From Halomonas litopenaei (lineage in GTDB: Bacteria; Pseudomonadota; Gammaproteobacteria; Pseudomonadales; Halomonadaceae): a DNA stretch of 64,000 nucleotides. Below the pieces are notes generated by a model. The model worked only from the letters and a program-made list of their open reading frames with translations, ran no database searches and was not told the origin of the DNA. Every line of letters begins with the position of its first letter. Within the stretch, counting starts at the first letter, position 1. The stretch spans positions 124,001 through 188,000 of the forward strand of contig NZ_PXNS01000006.1 in the NCBI RefSeq assembly GCF_003045775.1, read 5' to 3'. This document shows, in pieces, positions 15,928 to 23,529 of this stretch. A program made the translations under genes and the position numbers.

Positions 15928-17450
15928 ACGAGGCGGCGGCAGTGCCGGCAACAGGGACGGCAACAGTGACGCCAGCAGTGATGCCAGAAGCCAGCGATCG
16001 CCGCTGCGGGTCTGGCAAGGACACTCGGCCAACCGTGGCTGAGAATCGGCATCCAGGCGCCCGCAAGACCCGACGCTGGGCGCGTCTGGGAGCCTGGCTG
16101 AAGCATCATCGGCGCTGGATTCTGACACTGCAGTGGGCCGTGGTGGCGTTCTACGCCGTGCTGCTGCTGGTGCCACCCTTGTTGCCCCTGCCGAACCATG
16201 AGGCACGCATCCTCGATCACCTCACGGTGTTCGCCGAGTTCGTGTTCTGGGGTATCTGGTGGCCCTTTGTCATGGTCAGCATGGTGGTGGCGGGGCGGCT
16301 ATGGTGCGGGATGATGTGTCCGGAGGGTGCCATCACGGAAGCCGCCAGCCGTGTCGGCATGGGCCGGGCGATACCGCGCTGGATGCGTTGGGGTGGCTGG
16401 CCGTTCGTGGGCTTCGCCATGACCACGATCTATGGGCAGCTGGTCAGCGTCTACCAGTATCCCAAGGCCGCGCTGCTGGTGCTGGGGGGCTCGACCCTGG
16501 CGGCGGCCGTGATCGGTCTGGTCTACGGCAAGGGCAAGCGCGTCTGGTGTCGCCATCTGTGTCCGGTCAGCGGCGTCTTTGCGCTGTTGGCCAAGCTGGC
16601 GCCGTTGCACTACCGCGCCGACCCCGAGGTATGGACCGAACACGGACGGCGCCAGCGCCGGCGTGAGGTGTCAAGAAGCCGGGCTCCGGACTGCCCGGTG
16701 CTGATCCCGCTGAAGCAGCTGGACAGCGCCAGTGACTGCCATCTGTGCTCGCGTTGTTCAGGCTACAAGGATGCTATCCATCTCGAGCTCAGGGCGCCCG
16801 GCATCGAGGTGGTGTCGCCACCGCCTCAGCGACCCGCGACCCTGTGGGAGTTCGTGCTGGTGGTATTCGGCCTGCTGGGCATCGCGGTGGGGGCATTCCA
16901 CTGGTCGGCGAGCCCCTGGTTCGTGGCCGCCAAGCAGCAGGCGGCCGTCTGGCTCTATCAGCGCGGTTGGGGATGGCCGCTGGAAACCAGCGCACCCTGG
17001 TGGCTGCTGACCCACTATCCCGAACACAACGACGTCTTCACCCTGCTCGATGGAGCCCTGCTGCTGGGCTATATCGGCGTGACTACCCTGGTGCTGGGGG
17101 GGCTTGTCTCGCTGTCGCTGTCGCTGACCAACCGTCTGCTTGGCCGCTGGCGCTGGCAGCGCCTGTGGCACCTGTCCTACGCCCTGATACCCCTGGCCGC
17201 GGTCGGCGTCTTCCTGGGCCTGTCGATGACCACCCTGACCCTGCTGCGAGGCGATGGCCTGCTGATCCACTGGGCCAATGACGCCAGGGCGCTGTTGCTT
17301 GGGCTTGGCGTAGTGGCAAGCGCGGGGCTTGGCTGGGGCATCCTCGGACGCTACGCCAGCGGCCCGCGTCGACTCGCTGCCATGCTGCCCATGCTCGCCG
17401 CCCAGGCGCCGGTGATCGGCGCCTGGTGGCTGCTGTTCTGGGGCTGGTAG
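15924..17450 (+). CDS. ftrD: Membrane polyferredoxin (FtrD type)
   Basis: A 508-residue membrane protein with 4Fe-4S cluster motifs: WCGMMCPEG, WCRHLCPVSG, and DCHLCSRCSGYKDAI, in the style of NapH/FixG/FtrD. It is thought to pass electrons across or along the membrane during iron import by Ftr systems. A GTG at 15924 overlaps the ftrC stop (GTGA) and is preferred over an ATG at 15849 inside ftrC. The first 45 residues are a poorly conserved, Ala/Pro-rich cytoplasmic tail before the first membrane helix. Long hydrophobic C-terminal half. Confidence 0.85.
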   Translation: MNEAAAVPATGTATVTPAVMPEASDRRCGSGKDTRPTVAENRHPGARKTRRWARLGAWLKHHRRWILTLQWAVVAFYAVLLLVPPLLPLPNHEARILDHLTVFAEFVFWGIWWPFVMVSMVVAGRLWCGMMCPEGAITEAASRVGMGRAIPRWMRWGGWPFVGFAMTTIYGQLVSVYQYPKAALLVLGGSTLAAAVIGLVYGKGKRVWCRHLCPVSGVFALLAKLAPLHYRADPEVWTEHGRRQRRREVSRSRAPDCPVLIPLKQLDSASDCHLCSRCSGYKDAIHLELRAPGIEVVSPPPQRPATLWEFVLVVFGLLGIAVGAFHWSASPWFVAAKQQAAVWLYQRGWGWPLETSAPWWLLTHYPEHNDVFTLLDGALLLGYIGVTTLVLGGLVSLSLSLTNRLLGRWRWQRLWHLSYALIPLAAVGVFLGLSMTTLTLLRGDGLLIHWANDARALLLGLGVVASAGLGWGILGRYASGPRRLAAMLPMLAAQAPVIGAWWLLFWGW

Positions 17451-17454
17451 AACG

Positions 17455-17580
17455 TGGTAGAGAGCCAACCATCGCCGCCCCTGTCCACTCATTATGCGTT
17501 TGCGGTGAAAGGGGCCTATCTCTGGTGAAGCGGGGCCGCAATGATCTGGCGCATCTCGTCATCCGAGGTGATGTAGGCGG
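17455..17580 (-). pseudogene. Decayed duplicate of the bioA 3' end
   Basis: On the minus strand 17492-17580 encodes PAYITSDDEMRQIIAAPLHQR, a stop, then APFTANA and a stop. The real bioA ends PAYITSDEEMHQIIKAMKAPFTANA. The flank after the stop is duplicated too: TGGTAGAGAG at 17455-17464 and 17587-17596, followed in both by a similar 27-base stretch. The fragment is a tandem copy of about 130 bp, clearly diverged and interrupted by a stop. Confidence 0.8.
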
Positions 17581-17623
17581 GCGGGCTGGTAGAGAGCTAG
17601 TCAGCGCCGACCCTGCCCACTCA

Positions 17624-17663
17624 TTATGCGTTTGCTGTGAAAGTTATGCGTTTGCTGTGAAAG
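17624..17663 (-). repeat. Exact 20-bp tandem duplication over the bioA stop codon
   Basis: Positions 17624-17643 and 17644-17663 are identical. The unit encodes, on the minus strand, the last five or six codons of bioA (FTANA) plus the stop. bioA therefore ends at 17644 and is followed directly by a second copy of its own terminus. Identity is complete, so it is younger than the fragment at 17455-17580. Confidence 0.9.
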
Positions 17664-18918
17664 GCGCCTTCATGGCCTTGATGATCTGGTGCATTTCCTC
17701 ATCCGAGGTGATATAGGCAGGCATGGTGTAAAGCCATCTGCCGAAGGACCTCAGCCACACGCCCTGTTCACGGGCGATGGCGGCGGCGCCTTTCAGCGCT
17801 TTACTGTCGTGCACCTCGATCACGCCGGTGGCGCCGAGCACACGGATGTCGGCCACCGCAGGGTGGGCGCGCAGGTCACTGTCGCGGGCGAGTTCCTGCA
17901 CAAGGATGGCGTTGAGCCGAGCGATACGGCCCAGATAGTCGTCCTCCTCGAAGACCCTGAGGCTTTCCAGTGCCACGCGACAGGCCAGCGGATTGCCCAT
18001 GAAGGTCGGGCCGTGCATAAAGGCGTGAAGCTCGCTGTCGCCGATAAAGGTGTCATGGACACGGTCGTTGGCCAGGGTCGCCGCGTGGCCAAGGTAGCCG
18101 CCGGTCAGCCCCTTGGACAGCACCATGATGTCCGGACTGACACCAGCATGGTCGGCGGCGAACATGCGCCCGGTGCGGCCAAAGCCGGTGGCCACTTCGT
18201 CGAACACCAACAGCACGTCGAACTCGTCGCACAAGGCGCGAGCACCCTTCAGATAGTCCGGTGAGGTCATGTTGAGACCTCCGGCGGCTTGCAGCAGGGG
18301 TTCCATCAACAGCGCGGCGATCTCGTGGTGGTGGGCTTCCAGCACCGCTCGCAAGGCGTCGAGGTCGGCGGCGACCTGCTCCGGCGTGGCCGCATAGGGG
18401 GCCGTCGGCGCCGGGGCGAAATGGTGTTGAGGAAGAAAGCCGGAAAACAGCGAATGCATGCCCTCTTCGGGATCACACACTGCCATGCAGCCGGCGGTAT
18501 CACCGTGGTAGGCCTTCATCAGCGACAGCATGCGGTGCTTGTTGGGGCGGCCGCGCAGATGGTGGTACTGCACCGCCATCTTCATCGCCACCTCCATGCC
18601 CACCGAGCCGCTGTCGGAGAAGAACACGTGGTTGAGGCCCTCTGGCGTGACGCGAACCAGTTCCCGCGCTAGCTGGTCGGCGGGATCGTGGGTCAGTCCT
18701 CCAAGCATCACGTGACACAGCGTGGCAGCCTGCTCCTGAATCGCCTTGACCAGCCGTGGATGTCCGTAGCCGTGGATCATGCACCACCAGGAGCAGGTCG
18801 CGTCGAGCAATGATTCGCCGCTGTCCAGGGTAAAGCGGGTGCCCTGGCCGCCGACTACCCGGGGGGCAGGGGCCTGGGTCTTGAGATGGGCGTAGGGATG
18901 CCACACCGGAGAGGTCAT
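17644..18918 (-). CDS. bioA: Adenosylmethionine-8-amino-7-oxononanoate aminotransferase
   Basis: A 424-residue class III PLP aminotransferase of biotin synthesis: it converts 7-keto-8-aminopelargonate (KAPA) to 7,8-diaminopelargonate using S-adenosylmethionine as amino donor. Family markers are SWWCMIHGYGHP near residue 45, AYHGDTAG, the cofactor Asp in LLVFDEVATGFGRTG, the Schiff-base Lys in VLSKGLTGGYL, and GPTFMGNPLAC. No other biotin genes are adjacent, so bioA stands alone here. A BirA-like operator lies upstream. The 3' end has been duplicated twice (see 17455-17580 and 17624-17663). Confidence 0.93.
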   Translation of the reverse strand: MTSPVWHPYAHLKTQAPAPRVVGGQGTRFTLDSGESLLDATCSWWCMIHGYGHPRLVKAIQEQAATLCHVMLGGLTHDPADQLARELVRVTPEGLNHVFFSDSGSVGMEVAMKMAVQYHHLRGRPNKHRMLSLMKAYHGDTAGCMAVCDPEEGMHSLFSGFLPQHHFAPAPTAPYAATPEQVAADLDALRAVLEAHHHEIAALLMEPLLQAAGGLNMTSPDYLKGARALCDEFDVLLVFDEVATGFGRTGRMFAADHAGVSPDIMVLSKGLTGGYLGHAATLANDRVHDTFIGDSELHAFMHGPTFMGNPLACRVALESLRVFEEDDYLGRIARLNAILVQELARDSDLRAHPAVADIRVLGATGVIEVHDSKALKGAAAIAREQGVWLRSFGRWLYTMPAYITSDEEMHQIIKAMKAPFTANA

Positions 18919-18940
18919 GTCGGCTCCTGAAGGACGCTTG

Positions 18941-18975
18941 GTGGTAAACTGAGTGACGAGTTAAAAGTTTACCAC
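18941..18975. promoter_or_regulatory. BirA-like biotin operator
   Basis: GTGGTAAACT (18941-18950) and AGTTTACCAC (18966-18975) form a perfect 10-bp inverted repeat separated by 15 bases. The E. coli BirA operator is TTGTAAACC-N16-GGTTTACAA, so the GTAAAC / GTTTAC halves and the spacing agree. It starts 22 bases before the bioA start codon, where a repressor would act. Confidence 0.7.
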
Positions 18976-19067
18976 TGCTGCTGCTACCGTCGCCAACGCC
19001 AGCGCTCGTACCCGGAAAACCGGGGTAGCGCGGGGCAGGCGAGGGCACAAGGAGGAGCGGTGCTTTT

Positions 19068-19127
19068 TCAGGGATGCTGGGCTCAGGGATGCTGGGCTCG
19101 GGGATGCTGGGCTCAGGGATGCTGGGC
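19068..19127 (-). repeat. Four 15-bp tandem repeats over the end of a kinase-like gene
   Basis: The unit TCAGGGATGCTGGGC is repeated at 19068, 19083, 19098 and 19113 (third copy with one base change). The copy at 19113-19127 is the real gene end; on the minus strand each unit encodes Ala-Gln-His-Pro plus a stop (the third has Arg in place of stop). The same pattern of duplicated gene end is seen at bioA and thiolase. Confidence 0.9.
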
Positions 19128-19637
19128 GTCGACACGTTCGAGAAAGCGCTCGAACAGGAACGCCTCGTCGTTTTTCAGCGAGCGACTCAGGCAGTCGATG
19201 AACTCTCGGCGCGGATAGGTGAAGACCCGCGGCGCCTTGTAGGCGTCCAGGTCGATGGCGATTACCTCTCCGTCGACGACCAGGAAGTTCTCGGTGTGCA
19301 GGCCACGACAGTGGATACGGTCACGGTACAAGGCTTCGAGAATGTCCAGGTAGCGGTTCTGCAGTTCCGGAGAGTCGAGGACCAGCTGTTTGAGCGCGAT
19401 GCCGTGCACGTTGGCGGTGACCAGACGATAGCGCTCTGCCGACAGGATTTTCGGTGTGGCGATACCCAGTCGCTCCAGTCGGCCGGCGACATAGCGAAAA
19501 TTGTGGCCGGGGTAGCGCCGGATGCCCAGGCGGTAGCGCCAGCGATCGCTGGTCTTGGGCGTGAAGGTCTTGATGAAGGCGTCCTGGTCCGGATCGTAGT
19601 GGACCTCGGTGTACTTGCCGGTCTGGATCAGTTGCAT
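19113..19637 (-). CDS. Small InaA/RIO-like kinase-fold protein
   Basis: A 174-residue protein resembling the lipopolysaccharide-kinase/InaA and RIO-type kinase fold. A loop HCRGLHTENFLVVDGEVIAIDLDAYKA near residues 117-143 aligns with the catalytic loop and metal-binding motif, but the usual catalytic Asp (HxD) appears as Gly. An N-terminal FIKTF could hold the ATP-binding Lys. It may be a pseudokinase or a divergent sugar kinase of the envelope. Its 3' end has undergone a four-fold 15-bp repeat expansion. It sits between bioA and ptsO, with about 50 bases to the latter. Confidence 0.65.
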   Translation of the reverse strand: MQLIQTGKYTEVHYDPDQDAFIKTFTPKTSDRWRYRLGIRRYPGHNFRYVAGRLERLGIATPKILSAERYRLVTANVHGIALKQLVLDSPELQNRYLDILEALYRDRIHCRGLHTENFLVVDGEVIAIDLDAYKAPRVFTYPRREFIDCLSRSLKNDEAFLFERFLERVDAQHP

Positions 19638-19687
19638 GGCGTCCTTGGCAGGCAGGGGGTGGCGGTCAAAACAAGAGAGGGAAGACG

Positions 19688-19957
19688 TCAGGCGTCTTCG
19701 TCGAAGCGTGCGTCGAACAGTGCCTCCAGAGCGTCCAGCACCGCGTCCGCGTCCTTGCCTTCGGCCTCCAGGGTCAGCTCCGTACCGCAGGGGGCGGCCA
19801 GCATCAGCAGCGACATGATGTTGGCGGCGTCACCCGAGCGGCTGCCATGGTGGACGGTGACGGTGGCGTCAAAGGGTTGGCAGCAGGTGACCAGGCGTGT
19901 CGCGGCGCGTGCATGCAGGCCACGACGATTGGTCAGGGTCAGGGTGCGTCGGGCCAC
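19688..19957 (-). CDS. ptsO: Nitrogen-PTS phosphocarrier protein NPr
   Basis: An 89-residue HPr-family protein. The phosphorylated His is in RGLHARAATRL (residue 15), and the regulatory Ser region is IMSLLMLAAPCGTEL. NPr carries phosphate from EI-Ntr to EIIA-Ntr (ptsN, two genes upstream in transcription order) and regulates potassium and nitrogen responses, not sugar import. It is separated from rapZ by two bases, as in other gamma-proteobacteria. Confidence 0.93.
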   Translation of the reverse strand: MARRTLTLTNRRGLHARAATRLVTCCQPFDATVTVHHGSRSGDAANIMSLLMLAAPCGTELTLEAEGKDADAVLDALEALFDARFDEDA

Positions 19958-19959
19958 GC

Positions 19960-20841
19960 CTAGAGTCCTCCGCTGTCCAGTCGGCGTTGCTGGCCGAGTT
20001 CGCGGTGGCGTAGACGGACGCGGGGATGCTGGTCGGCCAGGGCCGAGGCGATTCCCTCGGCCAGGTAGACCGAACGATGCTGTCCTCCGGTGCAGCCCAC
20101 CGCCACGGTGAGGTAGCTGCGCTGGCTTTGCTGATAGCGCGGTAGCCAGGTGCGCACCCAGGCGAGAATGTCGCGCTTCATGTCGGCGACGTCCTGATAG
20201 CGTTCGAGGAAGTCGATGACGCTGGGATCGCAGCCATTGGCATCACGCAGCGATGGTTCCCAGTAGGGGTTGGGCAGACAGCGGGCATCGAACACGATGT
20301 CTGCATCCGGCGGCACGCCTCGCTTGAAGCCGAAGGACTCCACGGTCAGGCTCAACTGGCCGCTGCGGTGATCGGCGACCTGTTCGGCGATGCGCGAACG
20401 CAGTTCGTGCACCGACAGGCGAGAGCTGTCGATGACCAGATCGGCCAGGTCTCGAATACCCGAAAGGGCCTTCTGTTCGGACTCGATGGCCTCCGCCAGG
20501 GTCATGTCGCTATCACGGGTCAGGGGGTGACGGCGCCGCGTGTGGGAATAACGCTCGAGCAGAATTCGCGCATCACTGGTCAGGTAGACCACCTGGCAGT
20601 CGATCGGACTCTGCTTGAGGGACGCCAGCTGGGCGGGGAAGCGTTCCAGCGCCTCAGGCAGGTTGCGGGCGTCGACGCTGACGGCGATACGGCGGGAATG
20701 ACCGTTTTCCAGCTCGTCCACCAGGGCGCCCAGCAAGGTCGCGGGAAGGTTGTCGATGGCGTAGAACCCCAGGTCCTCCAGGGCCTGAAGGGCCACGGAC
20801 TTTCCCGAGCCGGAGCGACCACTGATGATCACGAGCTGCAT
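19960..20841 (-). CDS. rapZ: RNase adapter protein RapZ
   Basis: A 293-residue protein with a Walker A GRSGSGKS at residues about 8-15 and a C-terminal domain with the family motif GCTGGQHRSVYLAE. RapZ binds the GlmZ small RNA and the sugar glucosamine-6-phosphate in E. coli and directs RNase E. The start MQLVIISGRSGSGKS at 20841, with GGAG seven bases upstream, is preferred over 20886, which would add 15 unconserved residues. Part of the rpoN-hpf-ptsN-rapZ-ptsO group. Confidence 0.92.
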   Translation of the reverse strand: MQLVIISGRSGSGKSVALQALEDLGFYAIDNLPATLLGALVDELENGHSRRIAVSVDARNLPEALERFPAQLASLKQSPIDCQVVYLTSDARILLERYSHTRRRHPLTRDSDMTLAEAIESEQKALSGIRDLADLVIDSSRLSVHELRSRIAEQVADHRSGQLSLTVESFGFKRGVPPDADIVFDARCLPNPYWEPSLRDANGCDPSVIDFLERYQDVADMKRDILAWVRTWLPRYQQSQRSYLTVAVGCTGGQHRSVYLAEGIASALADQHPRVRLRHRELGQQRRLDSGGL

Positions 20842-20894
20842 GTCCTGTCTCCTTGGGCAGGCGTCCATTGCTGATGGCCTAGGCAAGGCCGCGA

Positions 20895-21380
20895 TCAGGA
20901 GGGAGTGTCGTCCCCTGGCGCTTGTTGGCGGATGGCTTCCTGCAGGCGCTCGTGAAGCTCGCGCTGGGAGCTGGCGTGGCGCAGACGGTGACGTGTGTCG
21001 GCGTCGTTCATGACGCCGGCGACCTGGCCGAGCAGGGCGAGATGGGCGTCGTCGGCCTCTTCCGGCACCAGCAGCACGAACACCAGATCGACGGGCTCAC
21101 CATCGATGGCATCGAAGTCGACAGGTTCCGCGAGTTTGAGGAAGCCGGAGATGGGCGCCTTGCAGTGGGGGTTGCGGGCATGGGGAATGGCGACGCCATT
21201 GCCGATGCCGGTACTGCCCAGGCGCTCACGTCCGATCAGCCGACTGAAAACCTCCTGGCTGTCCAGGCTCGGGGTGTTCTGCGCAATGAAGGTGCTGAAA
21301 AACTCCAGCACCCTCTTCTTGCTGCCTCCCGGGACATCGAACAATGTGCGCTCGGGAGGGAGAATGGCTTCCAATGTCAT
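20895..21380 (-). CDS. ptsN: PTS IIA-like nitrogen regulatory protein
   Basis: A 161-residue EIIA-Ntr protein. The phosphorylated His is in GNGVAIPHARNPH near residue 73, followed by FLKLAEPVDFDAIDGEPVDLVFVLLVPE, all characteristic. It accepts phosphate from NPr and controls targets such as K+ transport and sigma-E in other bacteria. It is five bases downstream of hpf and 53 bases upstream of rapZ. Confidence 0.93.
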   Translation of the reverse strand: MTLEAILPPERTLFDVPGGSKKRVLEFFSTFIAQNTPSLDSQEVFSRLIGRERLGSTGIGNGVAIPHARNPHCKAPISGFLKLAEPVDFDAIDGEPVDLVFVLLVPEEADDAHLALLGQVAGVMNDADTRHRLRHASSQRELHERLQEAIRQQAPGDDTPS

Positions 21381-21385
21381 GAGAG

Positions 21386-21694
21386 TCAGCGAATTCCGGC
21401 GCCTTGGGCGCGGGCTTGGGATTTTTCCTTGTGCTTGACCAGCTGGCGGTCCAGCTTGTCGGCAAGGGCGTCGATAGCGGCATACATGTCGCCGTCCTGC
21501 GCTTCGGCATGCAGGTCGGCACCGGCGGCGTGAAGGGTGCAGGCGGCCAGCTGGCGTTCCTTTTCCACCGAGAGGGTCACCTGGACGTTGGTGATGTTGT
21601 CGTAGTGGCGCTCCACACGGGCGAGCTTCTCTTGTACGTAGTCACGCAGGGGATCGGTCAATTCGACGTGGTGGCCGGTGATGTTGACTTGCAT
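21386..21694 (-). CDS. hpf: Ribosome hibernation-promoting factor HPF (short form)
   Basis: A 102-residue HPF/YfiA domain protein, MQVNITGHHVELTDPLRDYV at the start and a basic C-terminus QLVKHKEKSQARA. It binds the 30S subunit in stationary phase and helps form 100S dimers. ATG 21694 with GGAG eight bases upstream is chosen; the frame is open to 21754 but the extra 20 residues overlap the promoter. It follows rpoN as in E. coli (yhbH/hpf). Confidence 0.93.
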   Translation of the reverse strand: MQVNITGHHVELTDPLRDYVQEKLARVERHYDNITNVQVTLSVEKERQLAACTLHAAGADLHAEAQDGDMYAAIDALADKLDRQLVKHKEKSQARAQGAGIR

Positions 21695-21727
21695 GACAGG
21701 CTCCTTGCTCTTTCGGGTGGTGGCTTG

Positions 21728-21755
21728 ATTGTAACCCTTTTTCCGATCCTGCAAA
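21728..21755 (-). promoter_or_regulatory. Candidate hpf promoter
   Basis: On the minus strand TTTGCA (21755-21750), 16 bases, TACAAT (21733-21728). It lies 34 bases before the hpf start and inside the rpoN-hpf gap, so hpf-ptsN-rapZ-ptsO can be expressed without rpoN read-through. Confidence 0.5.
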
Positions 21756-21853
21756 CCCCCTCGACGCTACGCAGAAAGACGCAGATGTCATGCGAAATTT
21801 CAAGTGCTTGCGCTTTCCCGATAACTAGGCTAGCGACGCCGCAGCGCAAGGCC

Positions 21854-23266
21854 TCAGCGCAGTCGCTTGCGCTCGCTGGAAGACGGAATATTCATGGCTT
21901 CCCGGTACTTTGCCACGGTGCGTCTGGCGACATTGACGCCGTCTTCCGCCAGCAATTCCACCAGTTTGCTGTCCGACAGAGGTTTGCGGGCAGGTTCCTT
22001 TTGAATCAACGATTTGATCATGGCGCGGATGGCGGTACTGGAATGGGCGTCGCCATCCTGGCCGACCTGGCTCGAGAAAAAATACTTCAACTCGAACACG
22101 CCGCGAGGCGTGTGCACGAACTTCTGGGTGGTCACGCGGGAGATGGTGGACTCGTGCATCTCCACCTTGTCTGCGATATCGGCCAGCACCAACGGTTTCA
22201 TGGCCGCTTCTCCCTGCTCGAGGAAGTCGATCTGACGCACCATGATTTCCCGGCCGACCTTCAGCAAGGTGTCGTTGCGGCTGGACAGACTCTTGATCAG
22301 CCAGCGCGCCTCCTGCAGGTGGTCCTTGAGGAACTGGTTGTCCTGGCTCTTGTCCGCGCGCCGAATCAGCGCAGCGTAGTCGGGCTGGATGCGCAGTCGA
22401 GGCATTGCATCCGGGTTGAGTTCAACGCGCCAGCCCTCTTCGGTGTGGCGTACCAGCAGGTCGGGAATGACGTAGTCGTTATCGCTGTCACCGAACTGGC
22501 TGCCGGGACGTGGGTCGAGGCTCCGGATCAGCTCGATGACGCTGTCGAGTTGGTCGTCATCGAGTCCTAGTCGGCGCTTCAGCAGACGTCGGTCGCCGCT
22601 GGCAAGCGCCTCGAGAAACTGTCGTACCAGTCGTCCGGCCTGGGGCAGCAGGACGGTATCGCGAGGCAGGCTATCCAGTTGCAGCATCAAACACTCGCGC
22701 AGGTCGCGGGCGAACACTCCGGTCGGTTCGAACTGTTGCAGCCGAACCAGCACCGCCTCCACCTCGGCGAGGGGAGGGGGGCGACGACCGTCTTGCTCGA
22801 GCCCCTGGGCGATGTCATCCAGTGTCTGCTCGAGATAGCCGTCGGCGTTGACCGCGTCGAGCAGGCTCTCGGCGATCAGGCGCTCCTGGTCGCTGACGTC
22901 GAGCATCGCCAGTTGCCAGCTCAGGTGGCTGTGCAGTGACTGGGAGCTTGCCTGGCGCTCGAAATCCGGCGCCTCGCCACTGCCGGCGGGGGTGGTGCCC
23001 AGGTCCTGGTAGGTGTCGGACCAGTCGCTGTCCACACTGAGTTCCGCGGGAATCTGATCCGCCCAGTCATCTTCCACGGCTTCCCTGGTCTGCTGTTCGC
23101 CGAACTCGTCCTCGAGTTCGAGCATGGGGTTGGCCTCCAGCGCCTGCTGGACCTCCTGGCGCAGGTCCAGGGTCGAAAGCTGCAGCAGGCCGATCGCCTG
23201 TTGCAGTTGCGGGGTCATGGTCAGCTGGGTACCGATGCGCAGCTGCAGTGACGCCTTGAGGGCCAT
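21854..23266 (-). CDS. rpoN: RNA polymerase sigma-54 factor
   Basis: A 470-residue sigma-54. Region I at the N-terminus is Gln/Leu-rich (QLTMTPQLQQAIGLLQLS), an acidic region II follows (about 50-120), then the core-binding domain, the HTH near 380-400, and the RpoN box ARRTVAKYRE near the C-terminus. It directs transcription from -24/-12 promoters with ATP-dependent activators. It lies in the conserved lptB-rpoN-hpf order. A 263-base gap separates it from lptB and holds a sigma-54-type promoter facing rpoN. Confidence 0.97.
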   Translation of the reverse strand: MALKASLQLRIGTQLTMTPQLQQAIGLLQLSTLDLRQEVQQALEANPMLELEDEFGEQQTREAVEDDWADQIPAELSVDSDWSDTYQDLGTTPAGSGEAPDFERQASSQSLHSHLSWQLAMLDVSDQERLIAESLLDAVNADGYLEQTLDDIAQGLEQDGRRPPPLAEVEAVLVRLQQFEPTGVFARDLRECLMLQLDSLPRDTVLLPQAGRLVRQFLEALASGDRRLLKRRLGLDDDQLDSVIELIRSLDPRPGSQFGDSDNDYVIPDLLVRHTEEGWRVELNPDAMPRLRIQPDYAALIRRADKSQDNQFLKDHLQEARWLIKSLSSRNDTLLKVGREIMVRQIDFLEQGEAAMKPLVLADIADKVEMHESTISRVTTQKFVHTPRGVFELKYFFSSQVGQDGDAHSSTAIRAMIKSLIQKEPARKPLSDSKLVELLAEDGVNVARRTVAKYREAMNIPSSSERKRLR

Positions 23267-23529
23267 GGGTCGGGATCCACCAGTGTTGTCGAAAGGCTTT
23301 ACCCTAACGACGAGTCATCAGACATGCAAGCATCTTGCCAAGTTGGTGTTTTTTGACCTGTGGGAGGGAGTGAAAAGGTCGATGTGGAACAACTTGGTAG
23401 GGGGGAGGTGCTTCTTTCGAGGGAGGCCCTGTGTGCAAGGTGAGGCCGACCCTTTCGGGGCCGGCGGTTGGATGCTGATGCTGGTAAGTGTTGCGGCCGC
23501 TTGATGCGGCTGTCGGGCGGCCCTGCGGT
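23267..23529 (-). other. rpoN-lptB intergenic region
   Basis: This 263-base gap carries the -24/-12 motif at 23325-23340 and, farther upstream, a GC hairpin around 23443-23466 (GGCCGACCC / GGGGCCGG with loop TTTC) that may end the lptB transcript. No gene is seen in it. Confidence 0.5.
23325..23340 (-). promoter_or_regulatory. Sigma-54 (-24/-12) promoter upstream of rpoN
   Basis: The minus strand reads TGGCAAGATGCTTGCA, with GG and GC separated by ten bases. Against the consensus YTGGCACGRNNNTTGCW it differs at one position (C to A). It lies 59 bases before the rpoN start codon and points towards it. It is a near-consensus site, so autogenous control of rpoN is likely (inference). Confidence 0.65.

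Noticed and set aside
18500..19135. Minus-strand frame beginning with a SIPEP peptide repeat
   Set aside because: The repeat is only the 15-bp DNA repeat read in another frame; the frame then runs through bioA out of frame.
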